Shown here: one piece after another, positions 31,175 through 42,807 of the stretch
Layout: the number at the start of each line of letters is the position of its first letter
How positions within the stretch are numbered: position 1 is the stretch's first letter
DNA from: Macrosoma leucophasiata
Taxonomy: Eukaryota > Arthropoda > Insecta > Lepidoptera > Hedylidae
Direction: 5' to 3'
NCBI GenBank assembly: GCA_036365455.1
Contig: JAWQUS010000030.1
Coordinates: forward strand, 3,100,001-3,164,000
Length of the DNA stretch: 64,000 bases
The notes under the pieces: model-generated
Database searches by the model: none
What the model saw: only the letters and a program-made list of their open reading frames with translations
Told to the model about the DNA's origin: nothing
Made by a program: the position numbers and the translations under genes

Positions 31175-31661
31175 TTAATCAGAATTACCTTGCATTTCAA
31201 TGCTGTTCCCCAATAATAAGGGCAGAGGTGGACTGATGACTATATCCGAGCAAGCCCAGAAAGTCTCTTGATTCCCACATCCAAGACCCTGCGTGCCATT
31301 AGTGCAGACACCCCAATTGTTGCCACACGTGTACTTCCATTGGAGGACGCAGTGTTCACACACCAAGTTATCAGGTAGACGGTAATTTACAACGTAAGTT
31401 CCACCGGCTGTCGGATAATATTTGGTGCCTCCATCTTCCAGTTCCAAGATGTAATCGTCGAAGCATTCCTGCTCGTTATTGCTGGGGTCTGTGCAGATTC
31501 TAAACTCCCAGTATCCTTTGTGATACGCTGATATTTGGACGGTGGTGGAGAAGACCTGGCCGGCGTCGTAGTTGGCGACGATGATGCCTGAGCCGTAAAT
31601 GCCCCCGAGCTCGTGAGGCCTGGGTTCAGATTGGTCGTACCGATCACCGCAGATACCACAG
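31175..31661 (-). CDS. AA15-type LPMO, paralogue A, exon 2
   Basis: This terminal exon encodes residues 62-222 and stops with TAA at 31175-31177. Acceptor TTTACAG precedes 31661, and its first base completes the Arg codon begun in exon 1. The second copper-ligand histidine is His108 in QISAYHKGYWEFRIC. The axial position is probably Phe195 in NQETFWACSDI. Many paired cysteines (CGICGD, CEHC, CGNNWGVC, GLGCG) fit a secreted, disulfide-rich fold. The enzyme family oxidatively cleaves chitin or cellulose; the substrate here is not known. The last 15 or so residues after the core are short and variable. Confidence 0.9.
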
Positions 31662-34600
31662 CTGTAAACAGAAGGTGACTTTTAGGCACTTTCTTAAAAT
31701 CACTTCTTATCATGCGAATGTGGATGGTTGCAGAGGCCTAAGAAGACCAAGCCTGACCTACCATGACCAAATAGGTCGAGTTCTGTCTAATGGTGCGGTC
31801 AAAAGTCTTAGGAATCGGCATGCATGCATGGAGAGAATGATGAAGGTAGACGAGGCACGAGAGGTATGTCAGGACCGGGATATCTGGCGCTCTACACTCT
31901 CTGCCTACCCCATTAGGGACCTGGCTTGAAGATACATATATACTACTTCTTATATTCAGCTGAAAGACGTCCACCGCTGGACCAGAGCTTCCCCAAAGGG
32001 GGCATGCGGATTGGCGATCCCAGTGACGGTAGTTTTATCGCAGGTCGCTGCTGCCCATCTTTGAATGACCGCCATTGTTCGGTTGACTGACTGCACTAGT
32101 GGAAGACTTTTCTTCCAAGAAGATAATTCTTCCACTAGTGAGAAGTCGGGTCGTGACGTCCCGACGCCGTACTTAAAACCACGACTGAAAGAAAAACAGC
32201 CTAATCCTAAGTAACAGTATTTCAAGAGAAGGCAACCGTACTTTCTAAAGTAACTAAGTACATGAACTGTCGTTCTTCTCACTAGTGTTTCCGTAGATCA
32301 CGTAGATGAATAGCGTCGCACTAACCTTAGTCGTGCTACAGTTTGTCGGTGATACGTCTGTATGTGGTACTAATGTTAATCGCAGTAATTATTTGCATTC
32401 CTGTGACGGAGTTTTCTTTAGTAAGTAAAAAAACGTAACTTCACGCCTGTAATCCCCGAAGGGGTAGGCAGAGGTAAATGCATGCATTCAAGCATACATG
32501 CAAACACCCATTGCCGATTACGTTTTTGGCCCATGTAACAAGTGGTGTCCCTGTTGACGACATCTCCGGGGACATTACCAAACTTCGAGGTACTGGGAAA
32601 TTTCCAGAAAAAGGGAAAAATCCCAATAGAACCAGGGATAAAGGTCTTTACACCATTATTATTATTATTTTATGTCAAAGGATTGACAGACAAGCAGACG
32701 GGCCACCTGATGGAAAGTGTTTACCGTCGCCTATGAACATTTGCAACATCAGGGGAGTTGCCAACGCGCTGCCAGCCCTGAAGGACTCTTTTGACGCCTG
32801 TTTTGAAGAACCCCATATTGTAGCGCCGGGGGAACACCTCAGAGGGAAGTTCGTTCCACAATTTGCACGTTCTGGGTAGGAATGAACGCGCCAATCGGGC
32901 TGTTGAGCACTGCCAAGTGTCCAATCTGTGCGGGTGAAACTTCTCTCTTCGGCGGGTGGTACGATGAAGGAATGGAGACGATGGCACCAGATTGAACAGT
33001 TCATCAGAGCATTCACCATTGTAAAGGCGGTAGAAGATGCATAGACAACCGATGTCACTGCGCAGACTCAGATCTTCGAGTCGATCTGTAATTCCTGGGT
33101 CGTTGACGATTCGAATGGCACGTTTTTGAATGGAGTCAAGGGGACCGAGCTGGTATTTAGGGGCTCCCGCCCAAAGATGAGAGCAGTATTCCAAATGGGG
33201 CCTCACTTGAGCTTTATATAGCTGTAGAAGTTGCCCCGGTGTGAAATACTGCCTCGCCTTGTTTAGCACCCCGAGCTTCTTGGATGCTAGCTTGGTCTTA
33301 CCCTCTATATGACCCCGAAACTGCACTTCATTCGAAATGTCAACACCCAGGATACCTACACTTTTACTAATGGTGAGTTGAGTGCTCTGAAACTGTGGCG
33401 CTACAATGAATGGGGATTTTTTAGCGGTAAACGCGCAGACTTGTGTCTTTGTGGGGTTGAACTGGACTAGATTTAGTCTTCCCCAATCAGAGACTCGCTC
33501 CAGAGAGTTCTCGACTTCAGACACAAGTCTAGTTCTACTCTCCTCGATAAGCGCCCGAGAAGCATTTGCGCGGCTAGTATAGTGTGCATCTCCCGTACTG
33601 TCATCAGCATAACAATGATAGTTAAGGTTCTGTTCTAACATGTCATTGATATGTAGTAAGAAAAGTGTGGGAGATAACACAGAGCCCTGCGGTACACCAG
33701 CGTTTATTGGTAAAGTGTCAGAGCTTTGTCCATCGACTAGAACCTTGATGAAACGCTCTGTCAGAAAGCTGGCTGTCCAATGGCATAGCTTCTCAGGGAG
33801 ACCGTACGATGGTAACTTCGCGAGAATAGCCCTGTGCCAGACCCGGTCAAAAGCCTTTGCGATGTCTAGGCTCACAGCTAATGCTTCCCCACTGTTGTCT
33901 AAGGTCTGAGCCCATCGGTGCGTGAGGTACACTAGAAGATCACTAGCCTGCAGATCTGACATGCCGAAAGCCATATTGGCGATCGCTGATCAGCTCGTGA
34001 TCCTCCAAGTATTTCAGCAGCTGCGTGTTTATTACACGCTCCATGACCTTAGAAAGAAGGGAAGTAATCGCAATGGGTCTGTAGTTTACCGGATCACTAC
34101 GATCCCCTTTTTTGGGGATCGGGTGCACAAAGACTGTCTTCCACGAAGACGGAACTATACCGCGATCGTAGGAGAGCGAGAACAGGCGCGTCAGAACGGG
34201 AGTCAACTCGGGAGCGCACACTTTCAACACCACTGCAGGGATGGAATCCGGCCCACTCGACTTGTTGACGTCAAGGGAAATAAGCGCACGCCTGATGTCT
34301 TTTTGAGTAAATTTGACATCAGGCATTGAGCTTTCGCACTTCGGGATGGAAGGCGGTGTGTTTCCGCCGTCGTCAAGAGTCGAGTTCGAGGCAAAGAGAT
34401 TCACCAGGAGATCGGCTTTCTCCTTTGCCGTGTGGGCCAGGTCGCCATCTGGTTTTCGCAGTGGGGGAAAAGATGTTCGGCTGAAGTTTCCTTCGACAGC
34501 CTTGGCAAGGGACCAATATGCACGGCTTCCCAGGGGATGCCGAATCAGCTTCTTGCCAACCCTGGCGATGTGCTTAAACTTCGCTTTGGCTATCCGCTTC

Positions 34601-36716
34601 TTTGCAGACCTGGAAACAGCGTTGAGTCTTTTTTTGAGGTCGGAGGCTTTCGGTTCCTTACACGCATACGCCGAAGTCCAGGCTCGGTAGGCCTCCTGCT
34701 TGAGACTTGTTGTTTCAGTACAAGACCCACCGAACCAGGGCTGATGCCGTCCACCAACAGGAACCACAGAGTACGGAATGTAGCAATCCATACACTGGTG
34801 TATTACATCAGCCACAGCGTCAGCGCAGGTGTTCGGATCGTCCGACGAAAAGCACAGCTGTCTCCATGGGTAGGACGCAAGGAACTCCCTTAGTCCATCC
34901 CAGTCTGCTGACCTGTAGTGCCAAACTTACCGGGAACTAGTGGGCCGCAATGGCACCCTAGCTGGCAAGGGTATCTGAGTACGCACCAAGCAGTGGTCCG
35001 AGGATCCTAAGGGTGCCTCTACCACTACTGTGTACTTGTCTGCATGCGAGGTCAGCAGAAGATCTAGCAACGAAGCGGTGTGGCTCTCCACATCCGGTAT
35101 CCGGGTAAACCCAGGTACGATTTGTGTGAGCCCATACGCCGTAGCAAAGTTGTAAGCAGTCCTTCCGGCGAAGTCCGTGATTCGGGATCCCAACCACTCC
35201 GTATGGTGCACATTGAAATCACCAAGAATCACCAACTCCGCCGAAGGGTGCTGCTCTAGCACTCTGTCGATCACCTCCTGAATGTGCTCGAATAGGCGAG
35301 TTGTCTCCCGGTCTCCGCTATAGGACCTGTACATGCACGCGAAGATTCGGATGGTACCTCCGCAATCCACGCGTGCCCACCATAAGGACAGGTCCTTGTC
35401 TTCGTAATGGTCGAGACGGTGACAACAGATATCCTCACGCACGTATAGACAAACCCCAGCACGGCGAATAAAAGCACTCTCCAAAGTATATCCGGGGTAA
35501 GTGAGATACGAAGTATCTTGTGGGCAGGATATCTGAGTCTCCGTCAAAAAGAGTAGGGCTGGCTTAGCCGTTTCCAGGTGGTGGTGGACGGCGTTTAAAT
35601 TGGTGTGAATACCCCTGATGTTACACATATTCACTTTGAATGTGGAAGGGGCGCCCGCTGGTAAACCTCTCCTTTTTTTAACTTTACCATATTATTTTTT
35701 TTTTTATCTGCGTCAGGGAGGAAAGGGATAAAGAGTGCCATGCTAACCGTTCAAAGGACAAAAGCGCGGGTTGGTTAGGGACGCCTGCTCGTAGTGGTGA
35801 TGTGATTTGCTGGTCCGGGGGACGAAAGGACCCCCGATCCCCCCCGTGCGCGATTGTCGGGTTCCACTCCGGTCTCCTACTCCGGCACGACAACCGCACA
35901 ACGGGATTTTTCGCCGATTGGCGGGACAGCCTCCCAGGCCAGAGTTTATCAGTGATGCCTGGGTTCGGGTCCCCTACTGACCGGCGGGCGGCAGCGGTAA
36001 CCGTTTCATCGGCTCTTCCTGGCCCCCGGGCCAACACATCACGCCACTGGGAGCAAAGTCATCTACTCCGTCCCACTGGTCCGAGGGACGGTCTGCATGG
36101 CACGGTCAGGGAGAGGAAAAGAGGGAGGAGGGGGGGGGGGAACTGGCTCTCAGGCTCGGCAGCCGGAACACGTCCGAGGACGCTTAGCGGCAGATTACGA
36201 CCTGAGGGTGGTAGCTAGCCAGGCCGACATCTAAAAATTTAGAGGTCTTACCACCAAGCAGGACACCCAAACATCATCAGGAGGGGATTGCGCTGGCAGT
36301 GTCAGTACAGCCACCAAAGGTGCGTGAGTCGCCAGAGCCTCGTCCGTTGGACAGCAGGTGCACCACGAGCAGGTGAGGATGACTTTGGCGCAAGATGTTT
36401 GGGCGCCACTTACACATTATCTCTGATAACCCCCTACCCGGGAATCGAACCCAAGACCTCAGCTTAGGGGTAGTGGCCGGCTACTACTAGGCTACCGAGG
36501 TAGTTAGTAAGTAAATCCACTTATTTCTACTCACCGTCCTCCAGTGACAGAATACTGATGGTAAAATCCTCCGCAGTTGAGGCCGTCATCATCATAGTTA
36601 GGCCTCGTGTTGTACCCGAACCGCCAGGCTGAGGCCCTGGATGGAGGGTCTACCAGCCGCCCATGGCCTGCCACGCACGCTACCGTCGCTGCTATTGCCA
36701 GGAGTTGCAACCGCAT
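31175..36716 (-). CDS. AA15-type lytic polysaccharide monooxygenase, paralogue A (whole gene)
   Basis: A two-exon gene: 36716-36535 and 31661-31175, giving a 222-residue protein. Residues 1-17 are a signal peptide. Cleavage before His18 exposes HGRL, so His18 can form the histidine brace with His108, the hallmark of LPMOs. The 4,873-bp intron is mostly mobile DNA (a LINE within a SINE plus other fragments), whereas the intron of paralogue B, with the same phase, is only 629 bp. Insect AA15 enzymes act on chitin in cuticle or peritrophic matrix, or on dietary polysaccharide. Paralogue B lies about 7 kb upstream on the same strand. Confidence 0.9.
31715..31945 (+). pseudogene. LINE C-terminal fragment in LPMO-A intron
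   Basis: Reads CRGLRRPSLTYHDQIGRVLS, RNRHACMERMMKVDEAREVC and DRDIWRSTLSAYP, the C-terminus of an RTE-like LINE. It is antisense to the LPMO gene and ends in a TACATATATAC tail. Another scrap of the same tail is at 47816-47885. Confidence 0.7.
31946..32200 (-). pseudogene. LINE 3' fragment in LPMO-A intron
   Basis: On the minus strand the end reads PFGEALVQRWTSFS, similar to the C-terminus at 22336-22490. CTTCCACTAGTG and a TCCACTAGTGA inverted motif lie nearby. Boundaries are uncertain. Confidence 0.5.
32433..32655 (-). repeat. SINE S, 3' part (split by a LINE)
   Basis: Runs from GGTGTAAAGACCTTTATCCC to GGGGATTACAGGCGTGAAGTT on the minus strand. Its tRNA-like head is at 36412-36508, across the LINE. 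Confidence 0.8.
32721..33974 (-). pseudogene. LINE reverse transcriptase, palm to C-terminus
   Basis: 417 codons. SLDIAKAFDRVWH has the first catalytic Asp, GVPQGSVLSPTLFLLHINDM is the template-grip loop, and YHCYADDSTG is the catalytic YADD box. They are followed by NLVQFNPTKTQVCAF, a thumb, and a C-terminal CSHLWAGAPKYQLGPLDSIQ block. Near the YGFR motif the frame joins the upstream ORF with a one-frame shift, so the copy is probably dead, although the palm itself is undamaged. Confidence 0.88.
33943..34815 (-). pseudogene. LINE reverse transcriptase, N-terminal and finger part
   Basis: Follows the endonuclease and contains SAKKRIAKAKFKHIARVGKK, then VNKSSGPDSIPAVVLK, FVHPIPKKGDRSDPVNYRPI and LISDRQYGFR, the finger motifs of non-LTR reverse transcriptases. 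It leaves frame at about 33950 right after YGFR. A second break separates it from the endonuclease near 34815-34927. Confidence 0.85.
34927..35634 (-). pseudogene. LINE AP-type endonuclease
   Basis: 235 codons with the whole set of AP-endonuclease motifs: NIRGIHTNLNAV, FLTETQ (metal-binding Glu), ILGDFNVHHTEW (Asp and Asn) and LGSSDHCLV (Asp-His pair). It nicks the target to prime reverse transcription. The domain is intact, but the downstream frame is broken. The frame opens at MNMCNIRG or just before. Confidence 0.88.
35635..36411 (-). other. GC-rich 5' part of the LINE
   Basis: Non-coding as far as I can tell, with a poly-A run (36 bp upstream of ORF2) at about 35693-35706 and a G-run of ten near 36130. 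Because the SINE halves flank it, it must belong to the insertion. Confidence 0.55.
36412..36508 (-). repeat. SINE S, tRNA-like head (split)
   Basis: TAGCCTAGTAGTAGCCGGCC and GGGTTCGATTCCCGGGTAGG on the minus strand are the box A and B regions. It stops in ATAATGTGTAAG, where the LINE was inserted. Confidence 0.8.
36535..36716 (-). CDS. AA15-type LPMO, paralogue A, exon 1
   Basis: Starts with ATG at 36714-36716 and encodes 60 residues plus two bases. Hydrophobic residues LLAIAATVACVAG form the signal peptide. The mature protein should begin HGRLVDPPSRASAWRFG, with His18 as the amino-terminal copper ligand. The donor after 36535 is GTGAGT. Exon length and phase match exon 1 of paralogue B exactly, and about 44 of 61 residues are identical between them. 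Confidence 0.9.
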
Positions 36717-36719
36717 CTA

Positions 36720-37950
36720 AGAGAGGAGGTGTTTGTAATGGAAACAAAAGTAAATGGCATGAAAGAGTTTTAAGTGTACTTATGAATAGAGTCTGAACTT
36801 TTTACTGATGTTAAAGCATGAAACCCTTGAAGACAAACCTTATTTCGGTAAAATATCAAAAACAGAAGATCAGTGAATGACTTGTTATTCTAAACCAACA
36901 GCGTCTTTCATTTATTCCATCAGTCTTTGCATACCTATTTGTAAAAAAACAAGATAATATTATGGTAGATGTATTTTTCGGCTATTAATAAAGGCTTGGC
37001 TGCTTAAAGGCATTCGGATTGGAACTTCAAAATTATCTAGGTATTAACAGTCTCATTTGAATAAAATCTAAATTTCTTGGGAACCAATTACTCAGAAAGA
37101 GTGTGCATACACAAGTGGACTGTGGTGCGGTAATGTTTTTAAAACACTCACCTATTTAATAATAATCTATACCTTATAGATTGTCTGTAAAGTGTTAAAC
37201 AGCTGTTTTATCTAATGTTTTCATTAGAAAATAGATTAGGGCCACGGCTATTCGCGAGTACTAAAAATTAACATCGTTGTGTTCAAAACATTGATTAGAT
37301 AGTTATGTAGGCAGGTAGTAATAAAACATGGTAGATACAATAAACATAATCATTGTACCAATATTATTGTACCTGTCTAAGGTTAGGTTTCAGTTTTAAT
37401 GCACTATGTAGAGTCAATTCAATTACTTATTTGTATTCTGCAATGGTAGTGTTGTTGGACATTAAAATAACATTTTCTGTATTACATTACAGACCCGTTT
37501 GGGCACAGCAAAATTATATTAATAATTGGAGAGGAGAGGCTGTTCATAGCAAAATTATTTTTATAAATAAGTAGGTAATAAAATTTCACCCGGAGAGCTA
37601 AATAGAAAATTGGTTTTGTATTGTTGCATAAATGTTTTTATAATTTATCGTTAAAGTATTCTTGCTTAATAGAATAGCATTGTTTTACAAGTATGTTTTT
37701 TAAATTCTGTAGAAATATTTCATTTTTCGTTTCGCAATTTATGGACTCTGGTAATTTAGTGATTTTAATTAATTAAAATTAAGGTAATTTTTCTAGTCAT
37801 TCTCTATCAGTCAATCTTAGGGTAGTGGGACAAGATAGTAAGGATGTAAATAAAAATACCTTGAACAAATTGGGAAAATTCAAACATAATAACGGACAGA
37901 AACACTGGAAGAGCTCGTAATGGAACTTCATTGTACCTAATCAAGATATA
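36720..37950. other. Upstream region of LPMO-A, no feature recognised
   Basis: 1.2 kb of AT-rich DNA immediately 5' of the LPMO-A start codon; it should include the promoter. I could not pick a TATA box or a start site with confidence. Confidence 0.4.
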
Positions 37951-38229
37951 TTTTTATTTTTTTTATTTTTTTTATTTAATGGAGGTGGTCAACAAGCATG
38001 CAGTTCACGTTGATGTTAAGTGATGACTGCAGCCTATAGACACCCACACAAAGACTTAGGTCAAAATGCAGATGCGTTACCACTCCTTAGGCCTAAGGTG
38101 TTACGCCTCTGTGCCGGAAATTACAGGGCCGTACACTGTGCTGAACACTACCATTTAGCGGCAAGTATATTAGATAATGCGGTGGTGCCTACGCCCGCGA
38201 GCTCCGTCACCGTAGCTCTACCACCAGTA
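37951..38229 (-). repeat. Repeat R, lacking a central block
   Basis: Complete ends, but the segment around GTAATGTACGG to CCGGTCAGG is deleted (GCCGTACACTGTGCTGAAC). Confidence 0.7.
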
Positions 38230-38932
38230 AAAATAATAAAAATATTAGATCCTCTAGGACTCGCCAGAATAAGAGGATATGTTTTATGTCATGATGTGGC
38301 AAACAATCATAGGTACAGCACACATTATTCACGTGCTTCATTCAAAATCAAAAAGTTTTTTTTTTTAATTCCTACCTGTTCATCTATTTTAAAATAATAA
38401 TGGACGACTTACCATTATGTCAAAAGCCATAAGGTTAACATTAGAAAAGTTAATATAGTCGTTAAGTTTTCTTAAAATTACGAATTTTGAGGGCAGTTAC
38501 CTATCTATTTTTTATAAAAACCTTCTTTAGACACTTATAAATACGACACAAAAAGAATTATCGAAATCGATCTTGCCGTTCCCAAGTTTTGCGCTTAGCA
38601 ACTTATTAAGCAATTTATTTTTATTCACATCTTTATATAGATTTGGGATTACGTTATGTGAAAAGAAAATACATAAAAATGCCTCATAGATCTGCTCGAT
38701 TGAGTATAATTTTATTATGTTTCGATTTAAAAAAAAGAGTCTATTTCTGAGTTTTTTTATTTTTACTCAGTAGATATGAGTTCAACGCGCTCCAATTTAA
38801 ATAAAAAAAAATTACATACCTTCATCGATTTTGATTCTGTTAATTTGTGTAAACACGATCACTTGTATTTTAGTACACTAACAATGTGATGTAAACACGC
38901 ACCACATTATATGCTATGAAGATTCTGTCACT

Positions 38933-38990
38933 GTACATTATCAGATAATAGCTATCGAACAAGCTCCAAATCCAAACAATAATATGATGA
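38933..38990. promoter_or_regulatory. Block upstream of LPMO-A shared with LPMO-B, double GATA motif
   Basis: TTATCAGATAAT at 38938-38949 is a palindrome with two GATA-factor sites. It is followed by GCTATCGAA and AAGCT-CAAATC, resembling 45611-45670 upstream of paralogue B. It is 2.2 kb from the start codon. That it is an enhancer is inference. Confidence 0.45.
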
Positions 38991-39109
38991 AGTGTTCGGA
39001 AATTATGTCAGTTTATAATAATGCCGCTATAGGAGTTTTTCCTTGATTCCTCATAGGTATCAAATCAGATTTTTTAAACATATATATTAATTAACTGTCT
39101 TAGTATTCA

Positions 39110-39320
39110 TTTAGATTTAGGATGACAAGCACCACTAATGAAAAGTCAAAAACAAACAAAATAAATTAAGGCGAATAACAAATTGATATAGGTACCTATT
39201 TACGTACTCATACATGTCAATTAACAAACTAGAAAAATATGAAGAATATCACTAAGATAGAACTAAATATAATACTAATGTAGATATATGTATACGTAGA
39301 ATGTCTCGTATCCCCCCCTT
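39110..39320. repeat. Segment repeated near 42955-43160
   Basis: Shares GACAAGCACC, AAAAACAAAC, GAATATCACTAAGAT, AACTAAATATAATA and GTAGAATGTCTC in the same order and orientation. It contains no coding. Confidence 0.6.
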
Positions 39321-39828
39321 TTACAAATTCATTCACACTTTTCCTCATCTCGCAAAAATATAAAAAAAGGGAAAAATAATAATAAAAAGATGGTTGATGA
39401 TTCTCTAAGGAAATCGATTCTTTATCAAGTTGTGAACGAGGAAGGAAAATTACCCAAAAATCCAAAATCTGATAGAACCGATAAAAGAGCAAAATAAGGA
39501 ATCACACAGGGGTCATACTTAAACCTGTTTTGAAAATAAGAAAATGTTATTTGACATAAAAAAATAGTCATGGATATTCTTGGTAGGAAAATAAGTATAG
39601 ACATATTTACAATTATCACTGGGGAAATTTTCTTTTGTCATATTTAAGTACATTATATTACTCAGAACAATAACAGGCAATCTTATCGAGTTATATGAGT
39701 TGGACGGGAATTAAAATAATCTTTTTATTGCTTTCTAGTTTGATTTCGACGGCGATTCTGAACCGATGACGATTTTAAAGTCATCCAGACTCGTCTTGAT
39801 TTATTTCTTTGAAATGGATAGGTTATAG

Positions 39829-39888
39829 TTATAGTTATAGCTAACCCTTAGTTTAGGTTATAGTTATAGCTAACCCTTAGTTTGTGTT
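39829..39888. repeat. Short tandem duplication
   Basis: GGTTATAGTTATAG...CTAACCCTTAGTTT occurs twice, with one extra TTATAG unit in the first copy. Confidence 0.7.
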
Positions 39889-40008
39889 ATGTACTTATGG
39901 CTAAAAACTGTAATGTTACTTAACTTAATCTCATGTTAAATGGGTTAAAAAGCATTTTATAAATGTTAGGACGTCGTCGCGGGCACAGCTAATAGATACT
40001 TTTATTTT

Positions 40009-40287
40009 ACTGGTGGTAGAGCTCCAGCGAAGGAGCTCGCGGGCGTAGGTACCACCGCATACCTAATATACTTGCCGCTAAATGGTAGTGTTCAGCACTA
40101 TCGTGTTCCGGTCAGGTGGTGATGTACGGCCTTGTAATTTCCGGCACAGAGGCATAACACCTTAGGCCTCAGGAGTTGTAAAGCATATGAATTTAAAACT
40201 TGGTCTTTGTGTGCGTGTCTTCTATAGGCTGCAGTCATCACTTAACATCAATGTGAACTGCATGCTTGTTTGCCACTTCCAAAAAAC
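40009..40287 (+). repeat. Repeat R, full length
   Basis: Direct orientation, from TTTACTGGTGGTAGAGCTCC to TGCTTGTTTGCCACTTCC. A useful reference copy. Confidence 0.72.
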
Positions 40288-40289
40288 AG

Positions 40290-40940
40290 TTGATACTTAC
40301 AATTATTTTTCAAATTAGCATTTTCTATGGAGCAGGTATAACATATTACACACTTAATTTAATCATAACTTATTTAAAATTACGTTTCCCATAATATTTA
40401 AAAATCGTCTATGTTAAGAAACTGTGGCCACTTAAGATATTAAAAATGATGGGATATTGTAATTAAACACATTAATAAAAAAAAATATTTAGTCAGTGGC
40501 TGCCCGCCACACGGGCCGCGCGTTTAGCACTGAAGTATGCAATTTTTCATCAGCCTTTCTATTCCATTGATCGATTTACTTTCACCTAAAATTGATCTAA
40601 CGACAGCATGCCAGATTGATGGTTAATTTTCTTATTTATATTGAATAGTAAAATGAGTGTTAAACGCAATGTGATGATAAAAAAGTCAACAGTAGTTCCA
40701 TATTATTGAATACCACCGCAAGGCGTCAAACTTGAATAGATTTAGGTTTTATTTGAATAAAATGATTATTGGACGTCTGTGGTTTTGTTATATTTATTTT
40801 ACACTTTAACACTCTGACTTAATACACTTTTGCTTTTTAGTCCGGCTCTCACTCAGTAAGAGAGTTAACATTGTTTACCTAACTCGCCTAAAAAAATTGT
40901 AAGCACAAAGAGGGATAGGGTTCCAATGTCGGAGATCGAG
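40290..40940. other. No gene seen
   Basis: AT-rich DNA. AGTAAAATGAGTGTTAAACGC at about 40647 is a scrap of the palindromic element at 46781-46985. Confidence 0.4.
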
Positions 40941-40944
40941 AGCG

Positions 40945-41180
40945 AAGGCACTACCGCATTACCTAATCAATCAGCAGTCTATCAGTTTTCTGTAATTTCA
41001 GCAATATTGTGTACCTACCTACATGTTAAATGTTAATGTATTATGGCTCCGTAATTTCTTTCACAGTACCAAATCAACTTATCTGCATTTAGACCTCTGG
41101 TGTTTCTGTACTTAGATGTCTATAGACTGTAGTAGTCACTTACCTTCCATGTGAATTGCAAGCTTATTTGGCGCCGTCAT
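40945..41180 (+). repeat. Repeat R, diverged
   Basis: GGCACTACCGCATTACCTAA, ACCTCTGGTGTTTCTG and GTAGTCACTTACC keep the order of blocks, but many substitutions mark it as an old copy. Confidence 0.55.
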
Positions 41181-41589
41181 CGAAAGTAGGTACGCAGAAA
41201 TCTCTTCAAATTTCAGTGAGTCTGTAACCAAAAATCCAGAATTCGTGGTCATGAGGAAATGATTGTTACATTCAACCGAATGTGACTAACAAGATTTTTC
41301 TAACTGGAAAAAGACTACTTTTAGTCCGCTTAATGAACACGAAAAGGTGGGACTCCTGATAACACATTGCCCGATCGTTCACTCTCTTGCATGGTTCTAG
41401 TGAGTGATTTTTAAATTACGAGTTCTCACTACATCGAGTTTCACCGTTGCTGCACCTATTAATTTTCGACTTTTCGCTTTAATAAACAAAACTTGACAAT
41501 GATAACAAAAGTCAGTAATTATCCCGTCCGTTCTAGTAAATAGGTATTGATTTAAACCATATAAGTCTAAATAATTTAGACCAAACGAT

Positions 41590-42060
41590 CATAGAGCAAG
41601 AGCGTTCGTTCTAATCTAGTCGGGTGCGAAGGTCCTCAGTAAGTCGAGGTAGTTGCTGCTGCGGTGACGCGAAAGTCCCCTTTGAGTCGAGGTAGTCGCT
41701 GCGTAGTAGCTACTGCAGGACGGCGCAGTATGCTGACGCTGATGTAGCTGCAGGGTATTCCAGGCATGGGCGATCGCTGCAGGTGTGTGGAGTATCCTGA
41801 TGAAACCAAGGGTGGTGGCTTCATTATCACTCGTTCATGTGTTGGTGATATGTGAATGACGTCATCGAAGGTGCTGCAGAGTTGCTGGTGAGAAAGTTCC
41901 TTCCAATCACGTCGGAGGTCACCACTGTGGAGGAACAGGTGGAAGTGTTTCGGACGAAAAGGACAGAGCCGCCGACCAGGTGAGCCGTTACAAATGTTGC
42001 AAATCCAATAAGCATTAAGGATTAGGCTTTTGATGACAAATGCTAACATTAACATTTAAA
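41590..42060. other. Unexplained GC-richer island
   Basis: Contrasts with its flanks. GTCGAGGTAGT is repeated at 41643 and 41678, and TAGTAGCTACTGCAGG is palindromic. A minus-strand frame of 139 codons (to 41636) and an overlapping shorter one both look random. Possibly an old retroelement piece. Confidence 0.35.
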
Positions 42061-42344
42061 TATGATTCGCCAGTTATGTTTGTTCAATCTCATGCCGCAT
42101 GCAACAAGAGTTTTACTAGCTAGGTTCGTTACTAGGTCTTAGTTTCAAAATATCAATGAAGTTTCCTTGCTTCTGCGAATCATTAACAAACTTAATCTTG
42201 ATGGTACATTAACATCGATTACTTCATAATAGCTTCTGACCTGAGATCAGAACCAAGTCAAAACCGATTAATCGGTTGTCACAATTTCATGGCTTTATGC
42301 AGCCGAAGGTTTAAAAACTTAAGTAATTCAGTTCAATATTGGTT

Positions 42345-42500
42345 TAAAAGTGATTCCCAAAGTGGTCCATATAGACCCCTTGGGGTCTATGGGAGACTCG
42401 ATGGGGTCTACGTATATGCGTAAATAAAAATGGGATATATGGGAAAGTGATATAAATGTTAGCAAAGGGGTCCACCGAAACCAGAAAAAAATTGAAAGTG
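42345..42500 (+). repeat. hAT-like MITE H, copy 3 (truncated)
   Basis: GTGATTCCCAAAGTGGTCC, GGGGTCTATGGGAGACTCG and GGGGTCCACCGAAACC match H1 and H2. The right terminus is missing. Confidence 0.65.
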
Positions 42501-42807
42501 AGTTTAAACTCAATAATTAATTAACATAAAACTTCAGGCTTCCATTATCTACTTATACGAAGGGCCTACTTCTTTGGGGACATACATACACCATTGTATA
42601 CATACCTAAGATTGTGAACCTTGTCGTTGTAAGCTTTTTTGAAGTTCAACGGAACATGTAGTTGTTCTTCTTCTTCTCCTAGTCTTCACCAATTCAACGA
42701 TCACCACTCACACACGGTAGATATTTTGAGGTAGTATTTTTTATCTCCACTCCCACGTAGCTTGACTTATCACCACGCACTTTGAGTAAAATACACTTAA
42801 GACTCTA

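Larger units (their letters stand above)
32656..36411 (-). mobile_element. CR1/jockey-like LINE inserted in SINE S
   Basis: About 3.76 kb. It begins TGGCGCCCAAACATCTTGCG near 36411, has a GC-rich 5' part, an ORF with endonuclease and reverse transcriptase (35634 to 32721), and an AAT-repeat 3' tail (32653-32668). Flanks CTTTACACC and CTTACACATT match the interrupted SINE sequence and look like a target duplication with a one-base indel. I see no ORF1. Confidence 0.8.

Noticed and set aside
32478..32879. 133-codon plus-strand frame
   Set aside because: Antisense to SINE S and the LINE 3' end; no independent support.
39829..39888. Telomere-like repeat (TTAGG relatives)
   Set aside because: Only a duplicated GGTTATAG/CTAACCCTTAG segment; no TTAGG array.
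41636..42055. 139-codon minus-strand frame as a gene
   Set aside because: Composition looks random, overlapping frames are equally plausible, and no splice partners or domains are seen. Kept only as an unexplained island.
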